Below, in pieces: positions 8,001-16,400 of a DNA stretch of 34,000 nt (position 1 is the first letter of the stretch; every line of letters starts with the position of its first letter). The stretch is from a virus, in IMG/VR virus record IMGVR_UViG_3300020165_000078, positions 1-34,000 of that record; one strand, 5' to 3'. Position numbers and translations under genes: made by a program. The notes under the pieces were generated by a model, which did not search any database, was not told where the DNA came from, and worked only from the letters and a program-made list of their open reading frames with translations.

Positions 8001-9319
8001 ACTACAGATTCTACGGCTGGTGAATTTTCTATATTTATATCAGCAGTAACGTAAGCTTCGTCATCCATCATTTTTAAGGCATCGTGAAACTGCTTACCGT
8101 TCATTTTCTCACCGTTTATAGAGTACTTAGGATTACCTTTACGTAGCGCGTTAACAGTATTTATTGCTGTAAAAGATTTATCAGCAAAACCTTCTATCAT
8201 TATTTCTTCAAGATTAAACTCTTGCCCACCTGCTTTTTGACCAAAATACTCACTAGCTAAACCACCCGCTGTTTCAGTGGCCGCAGAAGCTGCTACAGTT
8301 GCTGACTTAGTTAATGCGCTAGCTGCTGACTTTGCAACACCCTTACTAACAGCACCACTAACACCACCTGTTACAATACCCGTTATACCATCGATAGCGC
8401 CTATAGTTAAGCCTCTAGCCAAAGCTTTACTTTTTATATCGTTAAACATAGCCTCGTCATTGGTAACTTTTTTAACGTAAGCTATTCTAGCTTGGTCACT
8501 CATATTAGCCCAATTTAAACCAGAATCAGTAGCTGACTCTTGTAAGAGTTGGGCTGTAGTTAAACCTGTTTCCATAGCACCAGATAAACCACCCATAAAA
8601 CCACCAATAGTTCCAGCTATAGCGCCAGCGCCTGATGTTATAGGTGCAAAAGGACCACCAACTAAACCAACACCAGCTCCTGCTAGAGCACCACCTCCTG
8701 CTAAAGCACTCGCGGATCCTAAAACTTCTTCACTGTCTTTAAGTGAGGCAAGCATACCAACAAAAGACTGAGTCATATACTGAGCCATAACGGTTGGATT
8801 GTCTAAGCTAAAATAAGATTTAAAAAAAGCTGTAACACCGTTGTCACCTTCTGATTTATACTTTTCCATCATCTTGTTAGCGTAGATCATTTCATCTGTC
8901 TGACCAACTTCTTCAAGTCTTCTACCTGATTTTATTAAAGCTTCTAGCTGGTCTTGATTCATGTCTTTACCTAACTTATATAAGTCAAAAGCTTCATCTA
9001 CACCACCACCTTGAGCAAGTCCACCTTCTATACTCCTAGCAACATCATCTACAAAATTAGTAAAACCACTTTTACCAAATTTTTCTTCAAAGTAACCGGG
9101 TTTCTCTACGGTAGTTTTTTCATTAGGATTCCAGAAAGGTGAATCCGACGAACCATTTTCCGAGTTTAAGGCCGTATCTTCTTTTGACCCTGTCTCCGCC
9201 TCCACACTTACAGGATCTGTTTGCTTTCCCGCAGAATACTCTTCAATAACTGCTTTTATATTCTCTTCTGGTTCACCAGCGTCTATCATTCTTTGAACGA
9301 TTAATTCTAATTCTTCCAT
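2015..9319 (-). CDS. Giant multidomain virion (ejection-type / polyvalent) protein with zincin and HAD domains
   Basis: A 2434-residue protein, the largest in the window. Layout from the sequence: an acidic N-terminus; two Gly/Ala-rich glycine-zipper-like stretches (about 201-245 and 300-350) typical of membrane-inserting ejection proteins; a zincin motif HEFLH (607-611) with Glu659 as a possible third ligand; long charged helical regions; a HAD phosphatase-like domain (about 1570-1720) with motif I DFDDT (1574-1578), Thr1653 in ILTARP, a lysine near 1686-1697 and Asp1709-Asp1710; then a long C-terminal region with a hydrophobic segment (about 2205-2227), an acidic DDDEDED patch and an Arg/Lys-rich tail. 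Five [Q/R]FS[R/K] motifs (Phe at 754, 1134, 1542, 1738, 1762) occur at likely domain joints. It follows two smaller candidate ejection proteins, so I infer it is packaged and injected with the DNA, like T7 gp16 or polyvalent proteins. Enzymatic activity is untested. Confidence 0.8.
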   Translation of the reverse strand: MEELELIVQRMIDAGEPEENIKAVIEEYSAGKQTDPVSVEAETGSKEDTALNSENGSSDSPFWNPNEKTTVEKPGYFEEKFGKSGFTNFVDDVARSIEGGLAQGGGVDEAFDLYKLGKDMNQDQLEALIKSGRRLEEVGQTDEMIYANKMMEKYKSEGDNGVTAFFKSYFSLDNPTVMAQYMTQSFVGMLASLKDSEEVLGSASALAGGGALAGAGVGLVGGPFAPITSGAGAIAGTIGGFMGGLSGAMETGLTTAQLLQESATDSGLNWANMSDQARIAYVKKVTNDEAMFNDIKSKALARGLTIGAIDGITGIVTGGVSGAVSKGVAKSAASALTKSATVAASAATETAGGLASEYFGQKAGGQEFNLEEIMIEGFADKSFTAINTVNALRKGNPKYSINGEKMNGKQFHDALKMMDDEAYVTADINIENSPAVESVVNNRKQNISLDQEIDSKVSGVEDRAELIKLEKERLKLSKNKTRTAKQKLVNINAKIDEINSKYEGAEVDVTIEDRKKAIAKAIDDKFEASFNKNLEAVKPEAEKRGLDIDVNEDEDTYFQNIADDQGISLDEAKEKASGSDGVFLGKGKIFINKVQAKKVGAVSVASHEFLHPVLNALVGDGKQQSSFLKQFKSKVSSKNNAWVMNAMKGNVDPKNYDTEYINYFSDGIQKNKISYDQGLFEKIGESLKRLFVGKGFDNISFDNGRDVYNFLKEYNTSIKSGKLSDVASEAITKAESKKDTKISDVEALDQDGQFSRTEDVQEINDIYNSNESKELAGFEIADKYRGMAESVFNALKEGSNYTQNQKQVFESKKEDMLAMMLYDKIPSQKEDSKARNVVGLVQDFESKKQKYNNVAAYVNTFFKERSKEVFKYFSKDAVNEGLTKEDGTLKKSVSSKANETSNVDQGKEARKLSSFDKLMKGKESFVDDTMKKSIISKLTKNLKTAAFKGRFTAESITSEIKKLITQEIEKAVVKRMGKISKTKAGVVVSEEYKSFHSENFNAIVKALPVSVIKKKYFSLFEKKNIGREKTAQGNAIFEIKPTSKGKFGAYFTIGGYTTLRARQKSLANEISAELIKDQATMLKQDIDFVSELAEVADMSGVQVTELVLQTELESLANQFDRKKTEATKFDKIQFSKNLSDEQKSELNNKSKKIIKLGKEYVTVASLANKLVEILDPSIFTAKELKQWANEVLFSVNAVISDKNTLSDKKLGELVSEKISNNNVATNLIKLFNLKSYDIFIDGVKKKFRNFGEVFRLKKYVYRQRKHYLNYAEETIKNEKDLINQLKWFRGHMTTAGVSAFLRKRYQIFAGNPDYLIELNKILEPKNLKVNIKETGSGTKPLNIVDLDGNIIVDEKTLKKSLEQSSQETNKKSSKYASEFDQRQQDATEAWNNLISFLSYMKKNGDMLDFGMTMMSLKSNMQSMLKAAAPLEYYFEGSYSGKLVYEHLIPTEYVALALTSHFYVKPIDLKALKDKYKVAIVPESMDNNINVTRQETMPAYWTVDMDGLLRYFDDFTLGFPNMFALKHLKTGDVVGKKHAKAQFSKTDKTKAENFNKAMMNARNPNAPEKGISVFDFDDTIAQSNSKVLYRLPDGKQGKINATEFALQSADLEAAGAIFDFSEFSKVIEGKKGPLFDLAVKRQGKFTSKDIFILTARPQSAAYAIHAFLKGMGLTIPINNITGLADGKASAKADWIIGKAAEGYNNFYFADDAYKNVKAVQKVLDIIDVKRDVQLAKIQFSRNMDETFNDILEQTKKVDSNKRFSKAAAESRGRDIGKWKFFLPPSAEDFVGLLYNFLGKGKVGEQQMEFFNKSLVRPFARAMDELNRAKQAIATDFRALKKTYPEVRKMLAKITPYNNFTYDTAVRVYIWNKKGETIPGLSKTDIKRLVDIVENNSDLKDFADTLEVGVANNNYASPSESWLVGNIASDLKDITDKVGRKQFLQEWIANKEVIFSKENLNKIEAIYGSNFREALEDMLYRMENGTNRSFGSNRLVNSFSNWVNNSVGAIMFFNMRSAILQTISFVNFVNWSDNNPLKFAGAILNVKQFSKDFVTLFNSDMLKQRRAGIGRDVNESEIAEAMSGAKNKPKAILNYLLRIGFTPTQIADSFAISMGGAAFYRNRINTYLKQGMTQEQALDQAFKDFQETTEVSQQSSRPDMISQQQAGPLGRLILAFQNTPMQYTRLMKKAFKDLINGRGDAKTNVSKIVYYGVVQNIIFASMQSALFAMLFDDDEDEDKYGKKKARIANTMTDSILRGSGLAGAGISTIKNVILKFLEQEEKGWNADHAYTVIEAANFSPPIGSKLRKMYSGIQTYKFNKDVIADRGLSLNNPAWQSAGNFVSAATNIPMDRAINKYNNLRGAANNNNEAWQRIAMALGWSSWDVDAEIETGFKEYKAKLKKTQKRRKILEKRRSKTSNRQEILNKRREILRNRKK

Positions 9320-9326
9320 ATTTGAT

Positions 9327-10586
9327 TTAATTAGTTTTAGTATACTTTTCTATTAAAGCTTTACCGTCTGGCTTTGTAGTTTCTTTTTCAGGTTTACCAT
9401 TCATCATAGCTTCAATAGAATCAATTGAAGGTATCATATTGTCTGGAACTCCTTCTCTTTTTAATACATCATACACATCGTACGCATCCATATCATCTAG
9501 CTCAACAGGGTCTTCACCATACCATATACTTGGCTTACCATCTATTATATCTACAACACCTTTAGTGTAAACATCTAACTCTCTAGCATTATCTTCACCT
9601 ATAGAGCTAAGACCTTTTAATATATTATTCATTTTAGCTTGATACTTTCTTTCGCTTTGAGTGCCTGATCTTGATCCACCTCCAGATCTACTTCTTGATT
9701 TTTTTACAGATGTTTTAGCAGTTTCATTGAGCATGCTCATGTAAGTATCTATAACCATGTTTCTTAACTCATCAGTTCTTTCTTCGTTATATAACAAGTC
9801 ATCATCTAGTATACCTAAACCACCTTCTGTTATAAAATCATCAGTAGCTAAAGATAAAACCTCATCTCTAGATTTAGTTATGTTTTGCAACTTCATTCTG
9901 TATAATCTCTGAGTACTAGGACTCATTTTACCAGACTTGTAGACAGCTTCATTCATGTTTAGTATTTCACTAGCACCTTTATTGTTTTTAACAGTGTAAT
10001 CAGGTATTTTATCAAATTCTATATAACCACCTTCTTCGTTTAAAAAAGTTATATTACCTTCGTTTGAAAAAACCATATCAAGCTCATCAGTGTAAACCGA
10101 TGATAGTAAGTTTCTTTTATTAGTATTTACAGAGTTACTTACCATGCCATTTTGGCTGTCTTCTAAAAAGTTATCTTTATAAGACTTAAACTGAGCTAAT
10201 TGACTATCAACGTTTCTAAATGAGTTCTCAATCTCAGTCATTCTACTTTTTATAGCTACACTATTGGTGAAATCTCCAGCACTTTCGTATTCAGCTGCTT
10301 GTTGAGCTAAACTAGCAAACTCTAATTGCTTGGTTTTAGCCCACTCATGTATGCCTGGTTTATATTTACTAGGTAACTTAGAAGTATCTATACCATCAGG
10401 CATAGTGTTAAGATATTTTTCAACCTTAGCATTAGCTCTAGCTTGCTCAGCTTTCTCCTGCCTCCTTCTAGCTATGATAGAGTTCATTTGCTCTTGAAAG
10501 TGTTTATCTTGTATTTTAGAGTTATTCATAGCATCAGCATTAGTGATGTTTTCAACTCCTTGACCTGAATAATCTGGTAAATTCAT
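9327..10586 (-). CDS. Probable internal virion / ejection protein (helical, 419 residues)
   Basis: No family signature is obvious. The first ~150 residues are highly charged and helix-rich (RRRQEKAEQARANAKVEK and similar). The middle is mixed alpha/beta, and a Ser/Arg/Gly-rich low-complexity linker (SRSRSGGGSRSG, about residues 300-312) precedes a more acidic C-terminal part. It sits between a 204-residue Gln/Ala-rich protein and the 2434-residue giant, a small-medium-giant order resembling the T7 ejection trio gp14-gp15-gp16. I infer it is an internal virion protein ejected with DNA; this rests on position and composition. The gene starts after an A-rich leader without a Shine-Dalgarno sequence. 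Confidence 0.7.
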   Translation of the reverse strand: MNLPDYSGQGVENITNADAMNNSKIQDKHFQEQMNSIIARRRQEKAEQARANAKVEKYLNTMPDGIDTSKLPSKYKPGIHEWAKTKQLEFASLAQQAAEYESAGDFTNSVAIKSRMTEIENSFRNVDSQLAQFKSYKDNFLEDSQNGMVSNSVNTNKRNLLSSVYTDELDMVFSNEGNITFLNEEGGYIEFDKIPDYTVKNNKGASEILNMNEAVYKSGKMSPSTQRLYRMKLQNITKSRDEVLSLATDDFITEGGLGILDDDLLYNEERTDELRNMVIDTYMSMLNETAKTSVKKSRSRSGGGSRSGTQSERKYQAKMNNILKGLSSIGEDNARELDVYTKGVVDIIDGKPSIWYGEDPVELDDMDAYDVYDVLKREGVPDNMIPSIDSIEAMMNGKPEKETTKPDGKALIEKYTKTN

Positions 10587-10602
10587 ATTTTATTTTTTTT
10601 GT

Positions 10603-11217
10603 TTACGGTCTAGCGTTAGCTCCTCCAGGTAGAAAAGTTGAACCCATACCAACTAACTCTCCAACGCCACCCATTATGCTACTAGTCGCTTGTTGCCTAG
10701 CTTGGTTTGCGGCGGATAATCTTTGACCAGCTCTGTTTAGCATACCCGTTGTTTTACTAGCTTCCATTTGTCTTGATAACATATCACCTTCAACCATGTT
10801 CTGTTGCATTTGAGCCTCTTGACCCATCATTAATTTTTGGTTTTGTGACTCTTGCTGTCCTATACTAGCTGTAGCGGCTTGTAAGTTTTGTGACTGTTGA
10901 TTAGCCATTGATTGAGCTAAAGCAGCTATACCTGATCCACCAGCTGCGCCTTGTAGGTTTTGCATGGTGTTACCTAAAGCTTGTTGTTGCTGCCCTGCTA
11001 ACATATCAGCTTGTTGAGTGTTTACTGTTAAATCCTCATACACGTTTTGTTGATTAGCATATGGATTAGATGTATCCATATTTTCTAATCTAGCTAACGT
11101 TTTATCGTAACCCGCTTGAGCTTGTCTTTGTTCTCTTTTTCTTTTACCAGAGCCTATTATACCTCCGGCTATACTTGTTAAGGCTTTTACACCTCCTAAA
11201 ATCATTGCTGGTCCCAT
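10603..11217 (-). CDS. Probable internal virion protein, gp14-like (Gln/Ala-rich)
   Basis: A 204-residue protein with an N-terminal glycine-zipper-like hydrophobic helix (ALTSIAGGIIGSGKRKREQ, about residues 12-30) and then a long Gln/Ala/Asn/Met-rich helical body. A Gly-rich C-terminus (IMGGVGELVGMGSTFLPGG) follows. This composition is typical of the smallest ejection protein of short-tailed phages, such as T7 gp14 (similar size), which inserts into the outer membrane early in infection. The family link is by composition and gene order, not by detectable motif. It is the first of three consecutive candidate ejection genes. Confidence 0.7.
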   Translation of the reverse strand: MGPAMILGGVKALTSIAGGIIGSGKRKREQRQAQAGYDKTLARLENMDTSNPYANQQNVYEDLTVNTQQADMLAGQQQQALGNTMQNLQGAAGGSGIAALAQSMANQQSQNLQAATASIGQQESQNQKLMMGQEAQMQQNMVEGDMLSRQMEASKTTGMLNRAGQRLSAANQARQQATSSIMGGVGELVGMGSTFLPGGANARP

Positions 11218-11251
11218 GTTTACTTTATTTTATATTTATTATAATCACACA

Positions 11252-11596
11252 TTATTTACTACTTTCAACTACTTCAGAGCTTACGTGAAATATTTCAGAC
11301 GCAGCGGTGCTGTTATTTTCCATTTCAACCTCAGCGTAATAACCAGCTATACTAGCCATGTTAACTGCATTGTCTTTGCTAAACAATATAAAGTCATTCG
11401 CTTGAGGCCTAGGATCGCTATCAGGAATATTACATGTTATGCTAAATTCAGTCAATGCTGTTATAGCACCTATTTGTTTTATCTCCCCACCAGTGTTAAA
11501 ACCACCAACTGTACTTGTTGATGAAAAATAAGCTATATCACCAATCTGTACAGAATCTTGTATTGGTTGAGAAAAAGTTAATGTTATACTTGCCAT
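11252..11596 (-). CDS. Small conserved tail-region protein of unknown function
   Basis: A 114-residue, beta-rich protein starting ASITLTFSQPIQDSVQIGD and ending in SSEVVESSK. Alternating hydrophobic strands and the phrases DFILFSKDNAVN and GYYAEVEMENNS resemble small proteins I recall in many marine phage genomes, where they sit next to tail genes. Their role is unknown to me. The neighbouring 598-residue beta-rich protein and the short gap between them suggest a structural tail component or a minor virion protein. The nearby plus-strand reading frame is a shadow. Confidence 0.68.
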   Translation of the reverse strand: MASITLTFSQPIQDSVQIGDIAYFSSTSTVGGFNTGGEIKQIGAITALTEFSITCNIPDSDPRPQANDFILFSKDNAVNMASIAGYYAEVEMENNSTAASEIFHVSSEVVESSK

Positions 11597-11606
11597 GTCT
11601 TATATT

Positions 11607-13403
11607 TTATGGTTCGTTAGCTAATGCTACACCTACGGTAAATGTCATGTCAGATGAAGCGTCTATAGCTTCTGATGTTCTACCTGTCCAACTAAAGTAT
11701 AGGTTTTGAGCAGGTGCTTGACCAGTTAATGTACCTCTTGTTATTGTTAAATTATCTATAGCTGATGATCCAGCTGCTGATATACTTAATGTTATTTGAC
11801 TTACTGAGTTTCCGTAGAAGTTACCATACAATGCTCCAGTTCCAGAGTATAGATCAGTATCATTAGGTGTTCCTATAGCTACGTTTTTACTATTTAAACC
11901 AGCTAAATATGAAGGACCAGGGTTATAACTAGCTCTTACGTTAGCTATTATTAATCCACCACCAGCTCCAGTTACTGCAGGAGTATACTGTCTAAATCCA
12001 CCACCACCTGAAACAGACTCTGCAGCTATGAAATTACCTAAATCCAAAGTATGACTAGAAGCTACTGTTCCAAAATAATCAATATTAGAAACTACAGTAA
12101 AAGTTATACTTTGATTACCAGCCGCGTTTAATGTTGCTGGGTTAGCTGTTACACTTGCTATATCTATAGAGCTATCTGTAGAATTAGACGAATTAGTATT
12201 AGTGGATATAAAGTCACTAGCTAAAGGTAATCTAGTTAAAACAATATCAGCATCATCCGTTAAAGTTAATGTTGACGTAACTTGTTTTTGTCCTTCAAAC
12301 TCAAAAAACGGTGTACCTAAATGCACGGCTGATGGATTTGATGTATATGTTCTTGAATCTGAAGAAGCGTCTGTGTTTACTGTGTAAGTTATATCACCTA
12401 GTTGTTGTATTGAAAAAGAGTGTATCTGATTATTATCAGGATCTAAAGTGCTAGAAAGCTGTGATCCACTAAACGCAGTTGTAGAGAGTGTAAAATCATA
12501 CTGATCATCGTCTAAAACCGCTGGTATGTTTATGTCAAACCTAACGCTACCTGTAGATGGAATAGTAGCACTTACACTACCGCCGTTTACAAAGTTTAGG
12601 TCAATAAAATTATAAGGAGTACTATCTTCGTTGACTATACCTAGAGTAAATTGAGCGCCTACATCACCATATATAGCTATCTGTCTTGTACTTCTTTGAT
12701 AAGGAAGTGCGGCTGAGTTTATTCTCACTGCTGTTATCTTACCTGTAGACTCGGTAACTATATCACCGTTTGCTTGTGCTGTGAAATCTATATTGTCACC
12801 AGTTATAGACTGCGTAGGTATTTTTGCTTTAACTGTATACGTTCTCGCTGTTAAATACACATTGTTGCTATACACATCTGACACCGATACAGTGTAACTA
12901 TCTGCGTAACCAGTGGATATAACATAACTAGGAGCTACATCAAAAAACTTGCCGCTACTAGCAGTAAATGTTTTAGTAAACAACGCTTGCTCGCTGTATG
13001 GTATACCAGTTGCTGAGTAAGCTACACCACTTTGAGACGCAACCGTGCAGTTTGTTGTTGTAGTATCATAAGTACCGGATATAGTTTTAGGCACTAGCTT
13101 TGATAATATAGCGTCACCATCTATGTCTATAGTTAAAGTAATATCACCTGAAGGTGAAAAGCTATTGTCTAGATCAACAGTTACTGATATTTTATTATCT
13201 GTAGCGTACGCCGTAGTAGTGTTTGTCAAAGCTACACTAGCTATACCAGTTACAGAACCAGTATTATTAGTAAAATCAGAAGCACTAACTACGTAACCAG
13301 CGTCTGGTTTTATGGTTAACACAACACTAGCTAAAGTACCTATAGCTTGATTCTTAGGTGTTGACCTAGTTCCTGAGTTTATACTGCAATTATTTAATGC
13401 CAT
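11607..13403 (-). CDS. Beta-rich tail / appendage structural protein
   Basis: A 598-residue protein dominated by Ser, Thr, Asn, Ala and Gly with regularly alternating hydrophobic positions, the look of stacked beta-sandwich (Ig-like or fibre-like) domains. Phrases such as GDITLTIDIDGDA (about residues 85-97) and repeated TFTV-type strands support this. There is no enzymatic motif and no signal peptide. It follows the 1477-residue tail protein after only 2 bases and precedes another small beta-rich protein, so a place in the tail hub or a tail appendage is likely. A receptor-binding role is possible but nothing in the sequence proves it. Confidence 0.7.
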   Translation of the reverse strand: MALNNCSINSGTRSTPKNQAIGTLASVVLTIKPDAGYVVSASDFTNNTGSVTGIASVALTNTTTAYATDNKISVTVDLDNSFSPSGDITLTIDIDGDAILSKLVPKTISGTYDTTTTNCTVASQSGVAYSATGIPYSEQALFTKTFTASSGKFFDVAPSYVISTGYADSYTVSVSDVYSNNVYLTARTYTVKAKIPTQSITGDNIDFTAQANGDIVTESTGKITAVRINSAALPYQRSTRQIAIYGDVGAQFTLGIVNEDSTPYNFIDLNFVNGGSVSATIPSTGSVRFDINIPAVLDDDQYDFTLSTTAFSGSQLSSTLDPDNNQIHSFSIQQLGDITYTVNTDASSDSRTYTSNPSAVHLGTPFFEFEGQKQVTSTLTLTDDADIVLTRLPLASDFISTNTNSSNSTDSSIDIASVTANPATLNAAGNQSITFTVVSNIDYFGTVASSHTLDLGNFIAAESVSGGGGFRQYTPAVTGAGGGLIIANVRASYNPGPSYLAGLNSKNVAIGTPNDTDLYSGTGALYGNFYGNSVSQITLSISAAGSSAIDNLTITRGTLTGQAPAQNLYFSWTGRTSEAIDASSDMTFTVGVALANEP

Positions 13404-13405
13404 TT

Positions 13406-16400
13406 TTAATCGTTGTTTTCTGTTACAGTTATCGTCACATTAGTTGGTACAACGTCTCCAGATATACTAGTCATATTACCTATACCTTGAACAGAGAACT
13501 CGTCTGTATCTATGTTTTCCAAAGTTGTTGCAGTACCATGTATGAAGTTAAACCATTTACCTTCTTTTCCTTTAAATTCGTTTGCAATACCTGATTGCAA
13601 GTCAGTTTCAACAGATGTGTTAAACCAGCCGTAGGAAGTAGTGTTATTATAATATTGGTCATCATTTAACTCTTGTTTCCAATAAGGGTTTGATCCTTCA
13701 TAATTTAATGTCAAGAAGCTTTTTACAACCTCTGGTGTTTCGTTAAATATAAATTTTACTTTAGAATTGTACTGTACTCCATAAAAGTTATTTCTAACTT
13801 CATTATCGTGAGAATACATTTCACCATTTTTAAATGTATAATATATATTATTTAAAGATATACCGTTTTCTGGTATATAAGATTTTCTACTAGGCCAACC
13901 TCTAACTTGTTCTTTGTATGACACTGTGTCATCTAAGCCTCTAAGAAATTTATTCTGTAGTGATATATTATATGAGCTCTTGTTATCGTCAAATGAACCA
14001 ATAGCTATATCTGTAATAGCTAGCTTATCTGAGAAGTAATCACCCATACCTTTAGTGTGTAAAGTTTCTAAGCCATCTTGTGACAATCTTAATACAGCGC
14101 CTCTAGCTCTGTCAGTGAAGTAGGTTCTAAAACCATACTTAGCGAAACTTTCTGGATTAGTACTTATACCAAATTCCCCTACGTAAGGTACAGCTTGACC
14201 TAAAACAGCTCTATTAGATGTAACATTAGCGTTGCCATCTGCGTTAAATAAAGCATCCTTATTAGTTAATATCTTTAACACCTTATCTTCACATAAAACA
14301 GAAACGTTTGTGTCTCTAGTGTCAAGTTTTTGTATGCTACCGTAAGAAGGATTTATGTCTTTGGTTATAGCCTCAGCCATTATAAACTGGTTTAATCTAT
14401 TTACGCTCGATGTAGAGTTAAATATACCTGAAAATATTAAGCCGTTTGTTTTTATCTCTTCATTATATTGCTCAGCTAAAGTACTACTAGCTTTTACACC
14501 TTTACTTATAAGCGTTGCATTGTAATCATCTCTTATTCTATTAGACTCAACACCGTTAGCAAAAGAATAACAGTTGTGGTAATCTAAACTTTGCTCGTTA
14601 CCGTGATCCGCAACAGCATATGCGTTACTAGCTTCGTAATACAAATCTAATTCAGCGACTTCTTTAGGTTCTGTCTCCCATATACCTGGATTATCTGTAG
14701 AGAAACCATCAAGATCATCTTCGTCAGTATAAGAAACACCAATCTGTATAGGTGTAAAGTTTTGCATACCACTTGTTATACCAGTTACATTATCTTCAGG
14801 TGCCCAAGTAATTGGTTTGTCTAGTTTTATAGTAAATATTATAACCCTAGATGAAGCAAACGTACCAGTTCTACCATTACCATTACTTTTTCTACCCTTG
14901 TACATTACAGCACCACCTCTTCTGTATCCTTCTATTCTATAAATATTTTCGTCTGGATCACCTGGAAACGTTATGTAGTTACCTACTGTCTCTAAGCCGT
15001 TTACAAAGTCTTTGAATTGAGGCTTTACTTGATTACCAAACTTAATCCACTCTCCCCACTTAACTTCTCTTTGACCTCTTTTAGTGTTTCTACCTTTTTT
15101 ACCAAACCAATGATAAGCTATTTCTATAATGTCCTCACCTTGTCTTATACCATAACCTTGAGTAGATTTAAGAGCGTTATGTTGTGAAGCATTGTGATCA
15201 CCAACGCTACCAAAATTTCTATTTCTATTTATATCTCCTTCACCACCTAAGTCGTAAAAGCTATTCATTTTCTTCCACCTAGGTATATGCCAGTCTGATC
15301 CATAACCCATACCAGGACCTTTCTCTTTATTTCTCCAAAAGTTATATCTAGTGCTTTGACCACCACCAGTGTTGTACCCTAAAGAAGTACCACTGTCGTT
15401 ACCTATTTGCCAGAAGTTGTTTTGAGCTATTACTCTTAGTTCATCTATGTTATCAAACTTTAATATATTCTGCTCTAATACGGAATCTCTATATATTTTA
15501 GCAAAAAATCTACCTTGAAACTCTGGTTTTAATTTTCTAACTTTTTGAGCTATCTCTATTTTAACTTGAGAGTCAGGCATGATTTCAGTCTCTTCACCAA
15601 CACTACCTAACCAATTAACATCAGACTCATCAAATGTTTTTTCAATATTTATTTCCCAATGTGTATCCTCAGCGTCTGTACTGGTTCCTACATAGTTTAA
15701 ACCAGCCCCGTCAGTTACAAATAATATTGTTGATATATCGTAATACTTAGTTACTTGGTTACCTTTCTTTATCCTAACCACAAGATCAGATAAAGTGTGA
15801 ACAGATGCAGTTGAAAGATCTACATCATTACTACTACCTGTTGTTCCACCAAATACTGGTTTCCATAAAGCTTTAGGTATTCTAATTTTTGAAGTACCTT
15901 TTTCAGGGTATCCACCATCTATAAATAAGTTACCATTATCACTAGTTGCACTCACGACTCCCTTAGAAACTTTAGTCAAAGTTAAAAAGTCAGGCGCCTC
16001 GTTTTCAATCGCTATTATCTTGTATCTTGCCTCGTCTTCAACAAAAGCGTCGCTATCATGTCTTTTCTTTAGTATTATAAAGGTTTCGTCATTAACTTTG
16101 TTTCTTTCAGCAGATGGGAAAGCTAACCAAACATTACCATCTTCAGCGGGATAGTGTCTATCCATAGCTAAATTGTAATACTCAGCTGATGTTTCTTTTA
16201 AAAAGTACTTGTAGTGAGTAGCCCAATAAGGTGGGTTACTTAACAGTTTCACCTTTAACACATTCCAGTTAACAGCTTGAGATTTTGGTAATTGTATAGA
16301 ACCAGTTGTGTCAGTTAAAACAGGTGTCTCTCTACCAAAGTCATCTCTATAGACTACACCTACCTGGTATGTTCTCATTGACTTTATAGATTTACCAGCT

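Noticed and set aside
2015-9319. Tape measure protein interpretation of the 2434-residue gene
   Set aside because: There are no long tail-tube, sheath or tail-chaperone genes, and the protein carries zincin and HAD motifs and glycine zippers rather than uniform tape-measure helices.
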